Under the pieces are notes generated by a model that saw only the letters and a program-made list of their open reading frames with translations, ran no database searches and was not told the origin of the DNA. From Diphasiastrum complanatum (Eukaryota > Streptophyta > Lycopodiopsida > Lycopodiales > Lycopodiaceae), in the NCBI GenBank assembly GCA_029204225.1, contig CM055095.1, forward strand, positions 54,339,612 through 54,403,611: a stretch of 64,000 bases of DNA. Reading direction: 5' to 3'. A program made the position numbers and the translations under genes. Shown piece by piece: positions 33,000 to 45,834 of the stretch. The first letter of the stretch is position 1; each line of letters begins with the position of its first letter.

Positions 33000-33762
33000 T
33001 GACTAATTTTATGGCTGCAACTCACTGTTACAGATGTCCACATCAAGTGCAAACTTATTTCCTACATGGGCTCGAAGCAACGGCAATTGGTTAATGGAGT
33101 GCCTCATCAAGATTCTCTAGTTGCAGCATTTCATGCTGAGAGCATATTTATGACCTCTGAGATTAAACTCGGTACGGATTGTTTACTTTTCGTGTGTACC
33201 TTCGAAGAGATTCTTTACACTTCTTCTGCACATTGTTGAGTCATCCGAGAACTCGGGATGAATAACCAATTTCTTTGAATTGGTTCAGAAACACATCTTT
33301 CAGTAGTAACCAAGTAGCTACAAGTCCTGGTGTAACTTAGTGGTACCATATGTGCGCTTGCTTTTTCAGAAGACCAGGAAAGATCCGCAGCTTTTCAGCA
33401 TCAGCACTTTCATTGTTTGAGTTAGCAAACGACTCGAATTGCGAAACATAACTATCAGCATCATCTGAAAAAAGTTCCTGTAAAATAATTATATTTGATC
33501 TTCGAGATTGAAGTGAAATGGGCAGCAAGGCCTTCCATAATCGATTCTAGTTCAGGATCAGGATCAGGCTTTGGTTCATCTAGCAGAAGCTTCAGGCCGA
33601 AGGTTTTTGGGTAAATTTTCAGAATTAAGAAAATTATCAAAGAAAGTTTCGTTAAAATTCTGGAAAGGTTAATCTCCTCTTTGCAAAGATTCCTGAAGAC
33701 TTTTGAAAAACTGTCGAAGTTTCCGATATTTTTCTAGTCGAGTAGCTCTATCTGACATACAC
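33000..33762 (-). pseudogene. Gypsy gag (minus), decayed
   Basis: Starts MSDRATRLEKYRKLRQFFKS at about 33759. After several stops the capsid part reads LFSDDADSYVSQFESFANS (near 33465), LRIFPGLLKKQAHIWYH (near 33385), GLVATWLLLKDVFLNQF and KEIGYSSRVL (near 33300-33240). This is the Retrotrans_gag pattern. Pol is missing on this strand; after about 33000 the sequence becomes non-coding. Confidence 0.75.
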
Positions 33763-33784
33763 TAGGGATGGAGATGGAGTTGTC

Positions 33785-34849
33785 AGTTTGTATCAACTTT
33801 ATTTGGGCCAAAATTGGTATATGTCGTAATATATCAACATAGAATTGCTAGATTTGTGTAGTATTTATGTCGTTCCCCAAGGAGATACCACTTAAAGCTG
33901 TTTAATTGGTACAGTCCTGACTTAGTTCGAATGAAATGGAATCGTGTATTAATTTTGGTTGTCAACAGACATTTAATAAGTAACCAGTATTATTTTTGTT
34001 GTGGGTGTGTGATGATGACATACAGAACAACAATCTTTCTCTATTGAACAGAATGAAAGCGTTCTACAAGTGAAATGTTATCAGAGTAGCACAAATGAAC
34101 TACACTCTGACTAATTAAGTTGTCAGCAAGGATTTGTGTTACGTTCAATGCAGACGTGTACGAACAGACAAATAGTTAATCTTAATTTTGAACTGTCAAC
34201 AGAAGTCACAACTAAAGTCCAGTCATGGTTAAAGAACTCAATTAATTTGCGAATATGTTAGAAACATTATATCTTCGTTACAAACATGAATACAGATCAA
34301 TAACTCAATTCCTCAGGTAGGGACTAGCATTTCACATGTATACATACTTCTCTATCAGTGACTATGAAAAACTATACCAAAGTGATACTTTACTCATGCG
34401 TCGAATACAAAGTATTTACGTAGATGAGTAAATTAGTTTGAAGACAGTTCTTTAGATCAGCTTTACGGAAACACAACAAACGCCTGTAATGAACTATTGT
34501 AACTGTCTGACCAGAGAGTGATTTAAGCAATGTATCGCTAGTAGACTCGAAATCACTCACACTCAGCAGTGCAGAGAACAGAAATTAGAGAAAATATGCT
34601 TCGTCGCTCTATTCACTTCTTCAATCTCTCAAGTATAGAAACTCTCTCTCACACGGTGGTGTGAGAATGAAGCGTGTTTTCATATATATTACCTACGGAA
34701 CGAGCAAACACACCTCTAGAAATTTCAGGTGCGACGTTCCATTGACTAACTCTAGTTAATATATGAATTATAAATACATGTAAATTATTCCATTGAAAGG
34801 ACATTTAACTACGAGTTAAATCTACTGTAATTTAAGGTGTCGATACACA
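33785..34849 (-). mobile_element. Possible LTR and leader (minus) upstream of the gypsy gag
   Basis: On the minus strand a possible LTR start TGTATCGACACC lies at about 34847. A TATA-like AATATATATGAAAACACGC at about 34690-34672 is followed by a CT-rich start. The region ends just before gag at 33762. I could not find the second LTR or a clear primer site. Confidence 0.35.
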
Positions 34850-34867
34850 TCTAGTCGATTTGTATGA

Positions 34868-35570
34868 TTGACTGGATTAAGACTGTTCCAAGCATCGTTT
34901 CATTTCTGGAGGTCTTGTCCTTTAGTGCAAAACAAGTCTTTAGCATTTATATCCCAAAAAAATGATATAGACCTCTTCATAATCTACCGTTGTCCAGCAC
35001 ATATCTTCATCTTCGAGTATAAGTTGCCATATTTGAGTAGATATTCATTATTTAGAAAATATGTGGCATCACAATTCTTATGAAGGTCTGAATTTTTTTT
35101 ATTTTTCAAGGGGTTTTTTGAAATTTTTATGATTTTTTTGAGATTTTGCAAGATCTGATTGGTAGGAACCTTCGCAGGCTTCTATGCAGGTCTGGGACAG
35201 TACCCTAGAGCTGCTGCCAGTCGTGCGAAGGTTGGTTCCCACTGGATTTTAAATAAACAAAATCTGATGAGATTTTTATCTCTTTTCCTTCCAAAAACAA
35301 TTTTGAGTTATTTTTATGGGTTTTTAAGTTTTGTGAATGGATGCCAAGCCCTTAAGGCTATTTTGGGTCTCCACTACCCTCTCACACCTCCTCCGCTAGC
35401 TGAGATGATGGAAACTCTGGAAGCGTCAGAACGCTCTGATAGTGATGAAGGGAATTCCCGAGGAAGAAGGTCGGATAGAGCCGACTTGGCAGGAGCAACT
35501 ACTACTACTGACTGCGGTCTAATTCTCTTCCAAGCCTTAGATCGCTACTGCAATTTCGATATATAATTGA
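34868..35570. other. Unassigned stretch with short open frames
   Basis: A plus-strand frame at 35159-35566 carries a Ser/Asp/Arg-rich piece (SERSDSDEGNSRGRRSDRAD) but no domain. GCGAAGGTT near 35228 links it to 32570. No gene can be supported. Confidence 0.3.
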
Positions 35571-36040
35571 ACTTGTCAACAACAAATAATGTTGAGTAAA
35601 ACAACAACGAAAATATATCTACTGCTAGTATGCATTCCATTATTGCAGATCATACACATTACATAATAGAATATTACGGAAATCGTTTCTATTATCAGAA
35701 CTGAATATACAATGTTTTCTTGAGTGCTGTTTGTTTCCCAGATCAGCGTGTTGGCGCAGGAGAGATGTTCTCTCTCACGAATAATGTGACTAGCTACTGC
35801 TGATCGCTATATCAAACTCTTACAGTTCTGTCTGTTCTGTATAACTCTCTCTCTGTGATCTCTTTCTTATGTGATCAATCCAGAGAACTGATTAAGTTAA
35901 AAGATCTAAATACATTAGACTTAAGCAAAACTGATTCTAGTTTCCCGTCACAGTCCTCCGTGCATTAGTCGTCTTCTGCCCGTCGCAAAGTGCCTTCATG
36001 CTGCAGACCTTCGCATTTTGCCAAAAAAGACACTTTTGCC
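35571..36040 (-). mobile_element. Probable downstream LTR-like flank of the minus copia element
   Basis: AT-rich sequence with a CTCTCTCTC tract (35847-35860), lying beyond the pol stop and the repeat array in minus orientation. LTR ends could not be fixed. Confidence 0.25.
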
Positions 36041-36420
36041 GTTTTAAGGGCAAGTGTCGCTTTTTCAAGGGCAGGTGTTGCTTTTTCAAGGGCAATGTCG
36101 CTTTTTTTTCGAAAGGCGAAACACTCGACAATAGTCCAAAAACTTTTTCTAAGGCATTTGGAGACAGTGTCGCTTTTTTCCGAAAGACAAAAAATACGAC
36201 AGTGTTACTTTTTTCTGAAGGGCCAAAAAGCCGATACTAGGGCAGAAACCAGTTCTAAGGTTAGTGGTTCTTTTCTAAGGGAAGTGTCGCTTTTTCCTGA
36301 AAGGTGAAAAACGTGACAGTGGGCCAGAAACATTTCTGAGGCATTTAAAGATAGTGTCTTTTTTTCTTGAAAGGCGAAAAAGCCGACAATAGGCCTAAAA
36401 ACTTTTCTTTTTGAAGACAG
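36041..36420. repeat. Tandem repeat array with GTGTCGCTTTTTC core
   Basis: A unit of about 60-70 bp, AGTGTCGCTTTTTCC-GAAAGGCGAAAAA-CGACAGT-GGCC-AGAAAC, recurs about five times with strong drift. It lies directly behind the copia pol and so probably in the U3. The inverted words GTGTCGC/GCGAC and GGCGAAAAA recur in the U3 of the copia LTR at 59307-60793 (TTCGCATTTCTTCGAAATGC, GCGACA). Confidence 0.6.
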
Positions 36421-36664
36421 TCACCTTCTTTGCAAAAAATGCGAAAAATGCGATAGTGTCGGGAAAAGTTATTAGAGTTATTTTCTAAGTGTTTTAGATG
36501 TAAGGATGAATTTTTCTCATGACCCAAAAATGCAAACTGTGTGACAAAACAGTTCAAAAATGCAGACTGTGCGAAACATAGTTCAAAATGCACAGTCGTG
36601 AAAAACAACAAAGGAAAAAACTAAGAAAAATGCTAAGGCTTTGAAAGATAAAAACTCTTGGTCT

Positions 36665-37351
36665 TCAACTCCCTCTCAAAGTTGGTATTTTTCTGATTCC
36701 TAAACTTGCACGCTGCTTTTCAAAAATTGCCTTGTCAAGAGGCTTCGTGAAGATGTCAGTCACCATCTGCTTCGTTGGAACAAACTCGGTCTTCAGTCTG
36801 TCTTTCTCAACTAGGTCTCTTATTAGATGATATCTGATAGCAATGTGTTTCGTCCTGGAATGAAACACTGGATTCTTTGTCAGATGAATGGCGGATGTGT
36901 TATCCATGAACAATAGTAGTGGCTCGTTGGAGTTCTCTCCCAGTCTATCAAGAAACTGCTTGAGCCATGTAAGCTCGTTCGCCATCTTGGCTACTGCAAC
37001 ATACTCTGCTTCGCAGGATGATTGTGCAGTTATGGTCTGCTTCCTGCTGATCCATATCACAGTTGCACCAGCTGCTATTGTGTATCCTCTTGAGATGCTC
37101 TTACAGTCATCTTTCAGGGATGCCCAACTTGCATCGTTGTAGGATTCGATCTGGAATCCTTCATGCTGAGAGAAACACAGCCCATAATTCTTCGTTTGTT
37201 GAAGGTATTGTAGAATTCTTTTGGCGAGCTTCCAGTGCATAGGGCCTAGGTTGATATTGAATTGGCTCATCCTAAAAACTACGTAGGCAATGTCAGGGTG
37301 TGTATTATCTGCCAGGTACATGAGTGATCCGATCAGCTTCATGTAGGGCAC
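36665..37351 (-). pseudogene. Copia RNase H and RT C-terminal part (minus)
   Basis: Open over 228 codons: MKLIGSLMYLADNTHPDIAY, SYNDASWASLKDDCKSISRG, WISRKQTITAQSSCEAEYVA, PLLLFMDNTSAIHLTKNP and [20 protein letters not shown], ending near GIRKIPTLRGS. All usual copia RNase H landmarks are present and undamaged, in contrast to the RT upstream. Confidence 0.9.
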
Positions 37352-38384
37352 GTTCTACATGGCTTCCTGCTCTTCTACATTCTGCGGACAGTCCTGCTTC
37401 GTTAGAATTGTTTCAGCTACCATGGGCATATTAGCTCCCTTGCAATCTGTCATCTGAAAATCGTCAGTGATTTTCTGGATGATATTTCAAAATACTGTGA
37501 ACTATCATGTTTTGCCTGAGCAATGAGGTCATCGCTTCTTCTGGACTAGATCAAAGTGTCATCGACGTAGACTGCTATGATTATGATTTCTCCTTTTGCT
37601 ACCTTTGTATAGACATTGTAGTCGGCCATCAATGGTTGAAATCCTAAGGATCTGAGGGTGTGATCCTTCTTCTTGTACCACTGTCTGGCAAACTACTTTA
37701 GTCCATATATGCTTGTTTGCATTTGGCATGCATAGTTGGCAAAGCGTGAGCAGATGAATCCTGGTGGTTGGTCCATATAGACCTTCTCATTCAACTCGCC
37801 GTGTAGGAAAGCGGTATTTTCATCCACTATGTGGATCTTGAGACTGTATGCTGCTGCATATGCAAATAGCAAGCGTAAGGACAAATGCTTTACGATTGGA
37901 GAAAAGATCTCAGTATAGTCAACACCATACTTCCGAGAGAAACCTTTTGCTACCAATTTGGCCTTCTACTTTGATACGTTGCCATCAGGTCCATACTTGT
38001 ACTTGAAAACCCATTCGCGCTTCACAGTCTTCCTATCTATTGGCAATGGCTCCAGATTTCAAATATTGTTCTGCTCCATGGAATTCATCGCGTCTTCCAT
38101 TTCTTTAATCCACTTGTCCTATCTAGACAGCTGATAGCTTTCTCATATGTTTGAGGTTCTCCGCCAAATCCACAGAACTCTTCTGATACAGAAGCTGAGC
38201 TGTCAAGCACAAATCTGAATGGTGCTTTTTTTTGTCGCATGGGTCTTCTTGGAGTGTCTACAGTTAGATCGATGGCCTTGTCTTTGTCAAGCCTCTTGCC
38301 TTTGTTGACTGTTGAACTGTGGTGAGTAGCAGGTGTCGTGGGTGTAGGATCCTTGCTACTCATCATCTGAACAATCTCTCTGTT
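37352..38384 (-). pseudogene. Copia linker and RT (minus), interrupted
   Basis: The frame at 38387-38085 is a Thr/Pro/Lys-rich linker (DLTVDTPRRPMRQKKAPF). RT follows with MVAKGFSRKYGVDYTEIFSP (near 37950), IVDENTAFLHGELNEKVYM (near 37835), MDQPPGF and IIIIAVYVDDTLI (near 37590-37555). The YVDD box is intact. Frame changes near 38090 and 37985 and stops near 37690 and 37545 inactivate it. Integrase and gag are not visible upstream, so the element is 5'-truncated. Confidence 0.85.
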
Positions 38385-38387
38385 CAT

Positions 38388-40040
38388 CTAAACACATTAT
38401 AGTATGAACTTCGAATATATGGAATTATAACAAAATATATGTAGAATATGTATGGTTGTTAGATTTTCCACGAACATACATACATAATATTGTGTGGACG
38501 AGGATTTTCGATCTCATGCCAAAAATTAATTTCATAGTGTTAAAAAACTAACAACTATGTGCAGTGTACATGAATACATTCGTTTATGTATAGTAGTTTT
38601 GTAATTTTAGAGACACAAAACTATAACAATAATAGATAGTAACATATATAAAACAAAATAGAACAAAATTCTATCAAGAAGCACCTTCACCGTCACATGA
38701 AAATAAATCTAAATATACAAAACTATATAACAAAATATGAATTTTTTTTATGTATTATTACATTTATAAGTTTTTCAGTTCACACAAAAAAATTGTTATT
38801 TTAAAAGCAAACAATCAAAATAGCATCCTAAAATAAAGAATTTCAATGTTTACTGAAGTAAGGAATATCAATGTTTGGAACTACTTCAATAATTTGGGAA
38901 CAATAAATTACATAGTATTGCCGAGTTGTCCAGCAAGGAATGTATACAACATTCTATGTATGAAATTTTTCATCGCATCAATACAACTTGAAAAAAATTG
39001 TACTAGAAAAGAATGGACCATCAAATATCTATGTACACGTATTCTGGTATAGAAATCATGAGTTTAAGAGTTGTTTGTAGGAATTTTACTGTGAAAGTAC
39101 TGTACTTTAGGACCATAAATGGATCTACAAAAGATCCACAAGAGTGATTGGATGCTTGCTTAACAATCTATCAAAAAACTAGACACAAAAAAGTTGATCT
39201 AGATTGGCAATTTGACAAACAACAAGCATTAACAATCAAAAGCATTGATAAACATTGAAATCCGAGCCCACACGTGTGTACTACAGGCTGTAGTACGGCC
39301 TCCAACCTGAGAAACAAGTAGAAATTGATTTGGTTTCATTTGGATCACAAAAACTCAATGTACATAGTGAACTAGCTTGAGATTGCCAATGAGCTCCAAA
39401 AATTTTCTATCTTCTCACTATGGGAGCTTGGAATACATAGCAAATTCGACTTCCTTCTTGAAGTTAGGTGGATTTCCAGCATGTAATAAGGAAGTTAACT
39501 CACCCTTCTTGCTCTAAAATGAAACCCTAGCCTAGATCCTAGAGTTATGCTTGGTAGGTAGCTAGTTGGTCAAATTTTCACCTTAAACTTAGGTGTAGGT
39601 CCTATAAAGTAGGGATGACCACCAAATAGACATGACCAACTCTCTTGACTTGACCTAACCTATATTAGGAGTGGGTTGCCACGTGGCATCTTGGCATTAC
39701 ATGTGTGGAACCCAATTATACACAATATTTACAAAGTTCTACATGGTTTTTGATCAAGCTAGATTTGCCAATTTTTGGCAATTCTTCACATTTACCACGT
39801 TTTTGTGGTAAAATAATAATCAAAAAATAAATTCTAGGGCTAGAACATGATGTATACAATATGAAACTATGAAATAAACAAACAAACATTGAAATATGGT
39901 CAATAGAAAATGATTACTTACAAGCAATTTATCTCTTACTTTCTACATGTTTCTATCTATTTAAGGATGGAGCTAGATTTTGGAAACCAACAATATATAT
40001 AAGAAACTCATGGGTTCTACTACATCCGTCCTCAAAAGGC
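38388..40040. other. AT-rich non-coding stretch
   Basis: No domain-bearing ORF. GCTGTAGTACGGCC (39290-39303) and GTGCCACGTGGCATC-type text (39674-39692) stand out slightly from the AT background. I see no gene here. Confidence 0.35.
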
Positions 40041-41235
40041 ATGTTTTGGCCAAGGAAGAAGGCAAAGATGACATTCAAATCTTATTCGAAAGAAGAGATC
40101 CTTGATTTTAGGACTTCTCTAGGAGGGCAATCAATCTCAGAAGTCTTGGTTCAACATGTCTATATGCATTCAGAACTATATCTACAAGATTTCAATATTC
40201 ATGATCGCCAAAAATGTAACTGTAAGTTTAAAAATCGTCGGGATGTATATTTTAACATTCATGCTTTGGAAACTTGTAGAAATCATATCAGTTATCATAT
40301 ATGTATTGCATTCTTGCAGATTAAATATCCATCCAACATAAGTGAATGGGAGCCAGCACAATCCATAGTAGGTATATTGGATGTGATTCATTCAGATATT
40401 GGAAAATTACAATACAGAGGAAGAACTTCTAAGGAGCTTGCAGATAGTGGTATATTCTTTTATGAGTCCAAGTACATTCCAGATATGCATGGAGGTTTCG
40501 TAAAGCTTGAAGGTATCTCACTGCCACATTTTGGAAGTGATGAATGGCTTGCACCTGATAGTATTGTGTTAGAATCTTTTAGATGCAAATTACTGTTAGA
40601 TTTGAAAAACTCAATGAAAGCGAGCACTGGATCAAAAGTCAATAGATTAAGTTGGTTTCTGTCCTTATATGAAATGTTTGTAGAACACCAACATTATTTG
40701 TTTGTAAGGATGTGCCAGATGACACTCTTTCAAATCTGATGGATGTGGGTTGGGAATGCAAGGCAGTTGGAGATATTGAATGTAGAATTAAGAAATCTTC
40801 TATGATATTTCATTATTGCATTGCGAGACAAATGCTTAGTCTTACATTCAGTTACCAGAGATGGAAACGAATAAGTGGGACCTAGATGCCGCTAGATCAA
40901 GACCTTCAAATGGATGGTCACACAGATCGAAAAGAAGTCCACATTTTCAACAATGAAGATATGCTAATATCATTAGAGCTTGAGTTATATCAGACAAGTG
41001 CTGGTCTTAATGCACTATGAAATTCTACCTGAACACTTCGGATTCATTATCAATGGAAAGTTGGTAACATTTTCTTGTGATTTGAAAATTAGTCAATCAT
41101 TATATATGTAATTCTATTAAGAGAATAACCAAATTAACAAGCTGTTTATCTTTCATGCAGATACGAAAAAGACAAGAAAACACAACACTCTGCAGGGATC
41201 TTCCAACAGATATCAACATTGTAGAAGAACAATGA
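40041..41235 (+). pseudogene. Unrecognised split gene, probably decaying
   Basis: Starts MFWPRKKAKMTFKSYSKEE at 40041. A good intron is visible inside the open frame: GTAAGT donor at 40219 and CTTGCAG acceptor ending at 40320, after which the frame reads IKYPSNISEWEPAQSIVG, IPDMHGGFVKLEGISLPHFG and SDEWLAPDSIVLESFRCKLL. A frame change near 40705 leads to LMDVGWECKAVGDIECRIKK, then stops near 40890 and 41020. A last exon-like piece follows ATGCAG at 41160 and ends with TGA at 41233-41235; AATAAA lies at 41276. I do not recognise the family. Confidence 0.45.
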
Positions 41236-41353
41236 CAAGTCATACAATCAATTGTACAAATTGATATATGTATTCAATAAAATATCACTCAAATTTGAGA
41301 GTTTTATACAACTGTATGTGTATATTTCTATATCAGTAAAAAACTATGTCTAT

Positions 41354-41527
41354 CTATTCAGCTTGGGTATTTACAAATTCCCCAACCTCATTTAGAATCT
41401 GAACATCATCTGGCTTAGATGGCCCAACAGGAGTCTTTGGTCCAGTTGTTGACCTGGCCAATAAACTAAAGTTGAGCTCTTGTCGAAACCTGTACACTTC
41501 GCCAACTGTATAATCACGGAGGAAAAA
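41354..41527 (-). CDS. Last exon of an unrecognised gene (minus)
   Basis: After a TTTATTGCAG acceptor the frame is open for 57 codons in phase 0 to TAG at 41354-41356: FFLRDYTVGEVYRFRQELNF, LLARSTTGPKTPVGPSKPDD, VQILNEVGEFVNTQAE. The composition looks genuinely coding. The preceding exon (beyond 41600) was not found. It is too close to the beta-galactosidase remnant to ignore, but the wording is not that of GH35. It runs convergent to the gene at 40041-41235. Confidence 0.4.
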   Translation of the reverse strand, partial: FFLRDYTVGEVYRFRQELNFSLLARSTTGPKTPVGPSKPDDVQILNEVGEFVNTQAE

Positions 41528-41711
41528 CTGCAATAAACAATATATTAGATGAATATTAATAATAAATAATATATTACATAGAGATTAAAAGAGTACTTCA
41601 AGTCCCTCTTCTGACCTTTCTTACATGTGTTCAGTACATCACAACAGAGTCTGGATGTTTTTTATGACTAGTATGTCAGATTCAGGGATATGATCAGTAT
41701 TCCTCTAATCT

Positions 41712-42180
41712 TTGTGTAATTTGTCGTTTATGCATTTCACTGACCTTGTACATACTTTTCCACATGATAAGCAGCAGCTAGACATGATGTACACTAAACT
41801 TTTTGACCAATGTAAGAATTCTAGTGAATGTAATTGTTGTAAACGAAAATGTTGTTATCTTGAGTATCAAACCAGATTTGTGTTTTTCCTGTTAGTACAG
41901 ATCCCTGTAGAGTTAGATACATCAATTCCTGATACTGAGATCCCTTCATCCTCCACTACTGAACATTCCATAAAGGATATCAGTCATTTCTTGGTGGATA
42001 CTCCTGATAAAGACGCTGACTATTTGAGTGTAGATACTCACTTTGTGCAGCTCTCAGTACCTGTGATTTGCCTAGTGCCAATTCCACCAGGCTTTCACTT
42101 CATTCCGCCCAATCCTTTTGATTTTGTCTTCTATCTGATCGAAGCATTAACTTTCATAAAAAAATTCTTCATGAAACAAA
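41712..42180 (+). pseudogene. Unrecognised exon-like ORF
   Basis: After a TTAGTACAG acceptor-like site at 41900 the frame reads IPVELDTSIPDTEIPSSSTT, DTPDKDADYLSVDTHFVQL and PPGFHFIPPNPFDF. Acidic then hydrophobic; no family recognised. It ends against the beta-galactosidase remnant near 42180. Confidence 0.3.
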
Positions 42181-42299
42181 AACGTGTTGGGATCTGAAGT
42201 TTTCATTAAGAATCGCGCTATCAACAGACGATGTTGGACAAATTGCATGATCTTCAAGCAATCTAAATGCCAATTCACAATCACCACTTTGCTCATCAT

Positions 42300-43347
42300 A
42301 TCTGTTATGAACTCCATACCAGGAATTTTCCTCAGCCACATTGGTAGACCCCTGTACACGCAAATAAGAAAGAAATTATACTCCTTATTTACCTCGTTTT
42401 CTGCGATATTAGTGTAGGAAAAGATCTCAATGAAAGGCTGTGAGACATATCCATAGTTCCATTCTGTAATTATGTAAGGGCCGATTCTTAAGTTCACGTA
42501 GAGAACTTGCTGGACAACTTCAAGAATCTAACCAAATCAAGCCTACCTTTGAAACGATACTACAAAGTTGAAAACAACTGTTCGAAGTCAGATCATGGAT
42601 AAGATCTTTGATTCAATATTTGAGCAGATAGTATTGTGCAAGGACTTTCTACAATAGACAAGAAGAAATCAATAATACTTACCCATTAAAATTAATGTTG
42701 CACATGATTCAAGTATCATGCTTACCGTTATTGTTTCATTGCAAAGATTAATATTTGTCTATCAGGCTTTGTCTCGTATGGGGATCTCATTGCAGGAAAT
42801 TGAACGTGCAGACATGCATCTTAGTTGATTAGATGTATTTGATGTGTTATAAATCCATTTCGTAATTGTTTCAGTCTGGCTGAGAATATTCTACGAATCA
42901 CCTCTCTTGGTGAAGGATCGTGTACGTTCCAAAGTACATACATATGAATAACATCTATTCCACTTGCTTTGGCATCTACATCAAATCAAGCCACATCTGT
43001 AAGATATCGTAAAAGATTACTCAGCAACGCATATTTTTAAAAGTCTAAAGATCAATTGATGACAAATTAAAAAAAACAATATAGTTTTCTTAGTTCTTAG
43101 TTGTTGGTCGTCTCATGCCTTCATGCTCTTTTTGGTCTTTTTGAATATATATGAAGATCATCTCAGACACCAACCTTGGGAGTGGTGCAGGGATAATGAA
43201 TGGGACCAAATATGAGGATTCTGTGCTCACCCTCACCACCAATAAGTAGAAAAATCTATGGTCGTAAGTTACCTTATAAGTCGTCCATGCATGTGTAATC
43301 ACGACTCCCAATAGAAATATAGATAGGTAAAGTACAAAAACTCCCAT
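42300..43347 (-). pseudogene. Beta-galactosidase (GH35), N-terminal exons, pseudogene
   Basis: Plant beta-galactosidases remove terminal galactose from wall polysaccharides in the apoplast. Exon 1 (43347-43175) starts MGVFVLYLSIFLLGVVITHA, a signal peptide with a likely cut after THA, then YKVTYDHR; after a 2-nt shift it reads ILIFGPIHYPCTTPK. Exon 2 (42996-42902) begins MWLDLM and, one frame change later, AKASGIDVIHMYVLWNVHDP and SPRE. Exon 3 (about 42542-42452) has DLVRFLKL, then VLYVNLRIGPYIITEWNYG. Exon 4 (from 42351) has GLPMWLRKIPGMEFITDM and then loses similarity. The pieces match GH35 motifs such as GSIHYPRSTPEMW, YVFWNGHEPSPG and RIGPYICAEWN in order, with the intron after PK before MW kept. 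Three frame changes, a weakened donor after exon 3 and a missing catalytic half make it dead. Confidence 0.85.
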
Positions 43348-43572
43348 GCTGTGCTTCACGAGTTGAATATTGTTTGCAGTTCCGCTTGATCTATGAAGTA
43401 TAGCTGTCACTCATTGAGATTTCCCTAGGCAATTTCTGCAAATTTTCAAGCAATGGAGCCCTCAGATCAACAATTTACACAATGAAGCGCCAATAAGCTC
43501 TCGATTGTTTCAACAACTAATCTTCTTTCATTTTGTCGAGTGCCCGGTTGAAAGATTCCAGATGAACATTAA

Positions 43573-44539
<967 letters not shown>

Positions 44540-44690
44540 CACTGGAATGAAAATTTGAGCGCCATCTCCAAATATGAACACCATCTTCACATTGGAATGA
44601 AAATATGAGCGCCATCTCCAAATATGAGCGCCATCTTCCCACTAGAATGAAAATATGAGCGCCATCTCCAAATCTGAATCAAGCAGAAAA
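44540..44690. repeat. Minisatellite, unit about 50 bp, three copies
   Basis: GGAATGAAAATATGAGCGCC-ATCTCCAAATATGAGCGCCATCTTC recurs three times with small changes; the inner word GAGCGCCATCT appears five times. Confidence 0.8.
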
Positions 44691-44815
44691 GCAATATCAA
44701 TGGATTGATGGTACAGAGTATATAATATAATAAAAGATAAGTACTTTGTTTTGTTTTGAAAAATATATTCTTTGTACCTTGATGCCTCGGATTACTTTCT
44801 TGTTTTTTTCTTCTG

Positions 44816-45834
44816 ATGACGACAATGTATCATCTACATTTGGATATCCCTAATGATTTTGCACCTATACAGAGAAGAGGAGGCAAAGGAATTCCAATAT
44901 CTCCTGATGATTGTTCCCGTTATAGGGCAGAAGGAAAGAAGAACTTGGATTTGTGGACAGACGGAACATTGTATCCTGAAGATCCTAGCACATTGACTCA
45001 TCCCACATTCTCTTTAATAACCCATCTAGTTACATGGATATGCAATGGGCATACTAGATTTACTAGGATATTGTGAGAGATTGCAAAACTATGGAAATCA
45101 GTTTTCTATGAAAAAAGTTCACTTTTTAGAATGTGAGTTGATACGCATATCCTCTTATTATCAAAAAAGAGATTGTCATGTCCAAAAGACTTTAGAGAAA
45201 AATGAACAACTTAAAAGAAATAATGAATCATTATAGAAGATAACGTTCGATATCAAATCAGAACTAGAGCAAATGTAATCAATCTTACAATCTATTCGTA
45301 TGGAAAACTTACAATTACTGAAGGATGTGGAAGTGGCTAAGAAGGAGGCTAGGAGTAAAAAGCGAAAGCGGCAAAGTTGCAAGGATATTCAAACTCTTTC
45401 AAAAGGAGGTTATCAAAATAGAAGAATTCGTGCATTCAAGTAAGCATATTCTGATTTTTTGTAATTTGATCAATGACATATGGTTTTATTTCAGCTACTG
45501 TGATGTTCTACTCACTATTTGGTTTTTTTACAGATTTGCATTAGTAGCTCATCAGAATATTAAGGACAATGCTTCAATTGGAATGTCGTTGGGCTCAATA
45601 TTGACAGGCATATCCACTGAGTGTATCATGATGAACAATAGGAGTTCCAATGTAAAGTGCAAAATTGCAGTGTCTTTGATGCTGGACATTCAGAAAATTT
45701 TAGATAAGACTATAGTTCAGGGTGCCTGTGATTTTGCAGATATTAGCAGAGAAGCATATGCAACAGTTAGCAAATACCAGAGAGGAAATACTCTTTTTTC
45801 TATTTTTCTGATGATTTATATTCATGCCAATTAA
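44816..45834 (+). pseudogene. Unrecognised split gene with coiled-coil segment
   Basis: The N-terminal frame (44816-45076) reads MYHLHLDIPNDFAPIQRRGG and DLWTDGTLYPEDPS. A heptad-like Lys/Glu/Leu segment follows (about 45195-45400: LEKNEQLKRNNESL, MENLQLLKDVEVAKKEARSK), broken by stops at about 45234 and 45277. A convincing intron runs from GTAAGC at 45440 to TTTTTTACAG ending at 45533; its removal joins RIRAF and FALVAHQNIKDNASIGMSLG in frame. The last exon ends with TAA at 45832-45834. No family recognised. Confidence 0.4.

Noticed and set aside
43090-43175. Apparent continuation of the GH35 reading frame (SEMIFIYIQKDQ)
   Set aside because: Looks a little like PEMWPDLIQKA, but exon 2 at 42996 starts with MW in the right place, so the stretch is intron.
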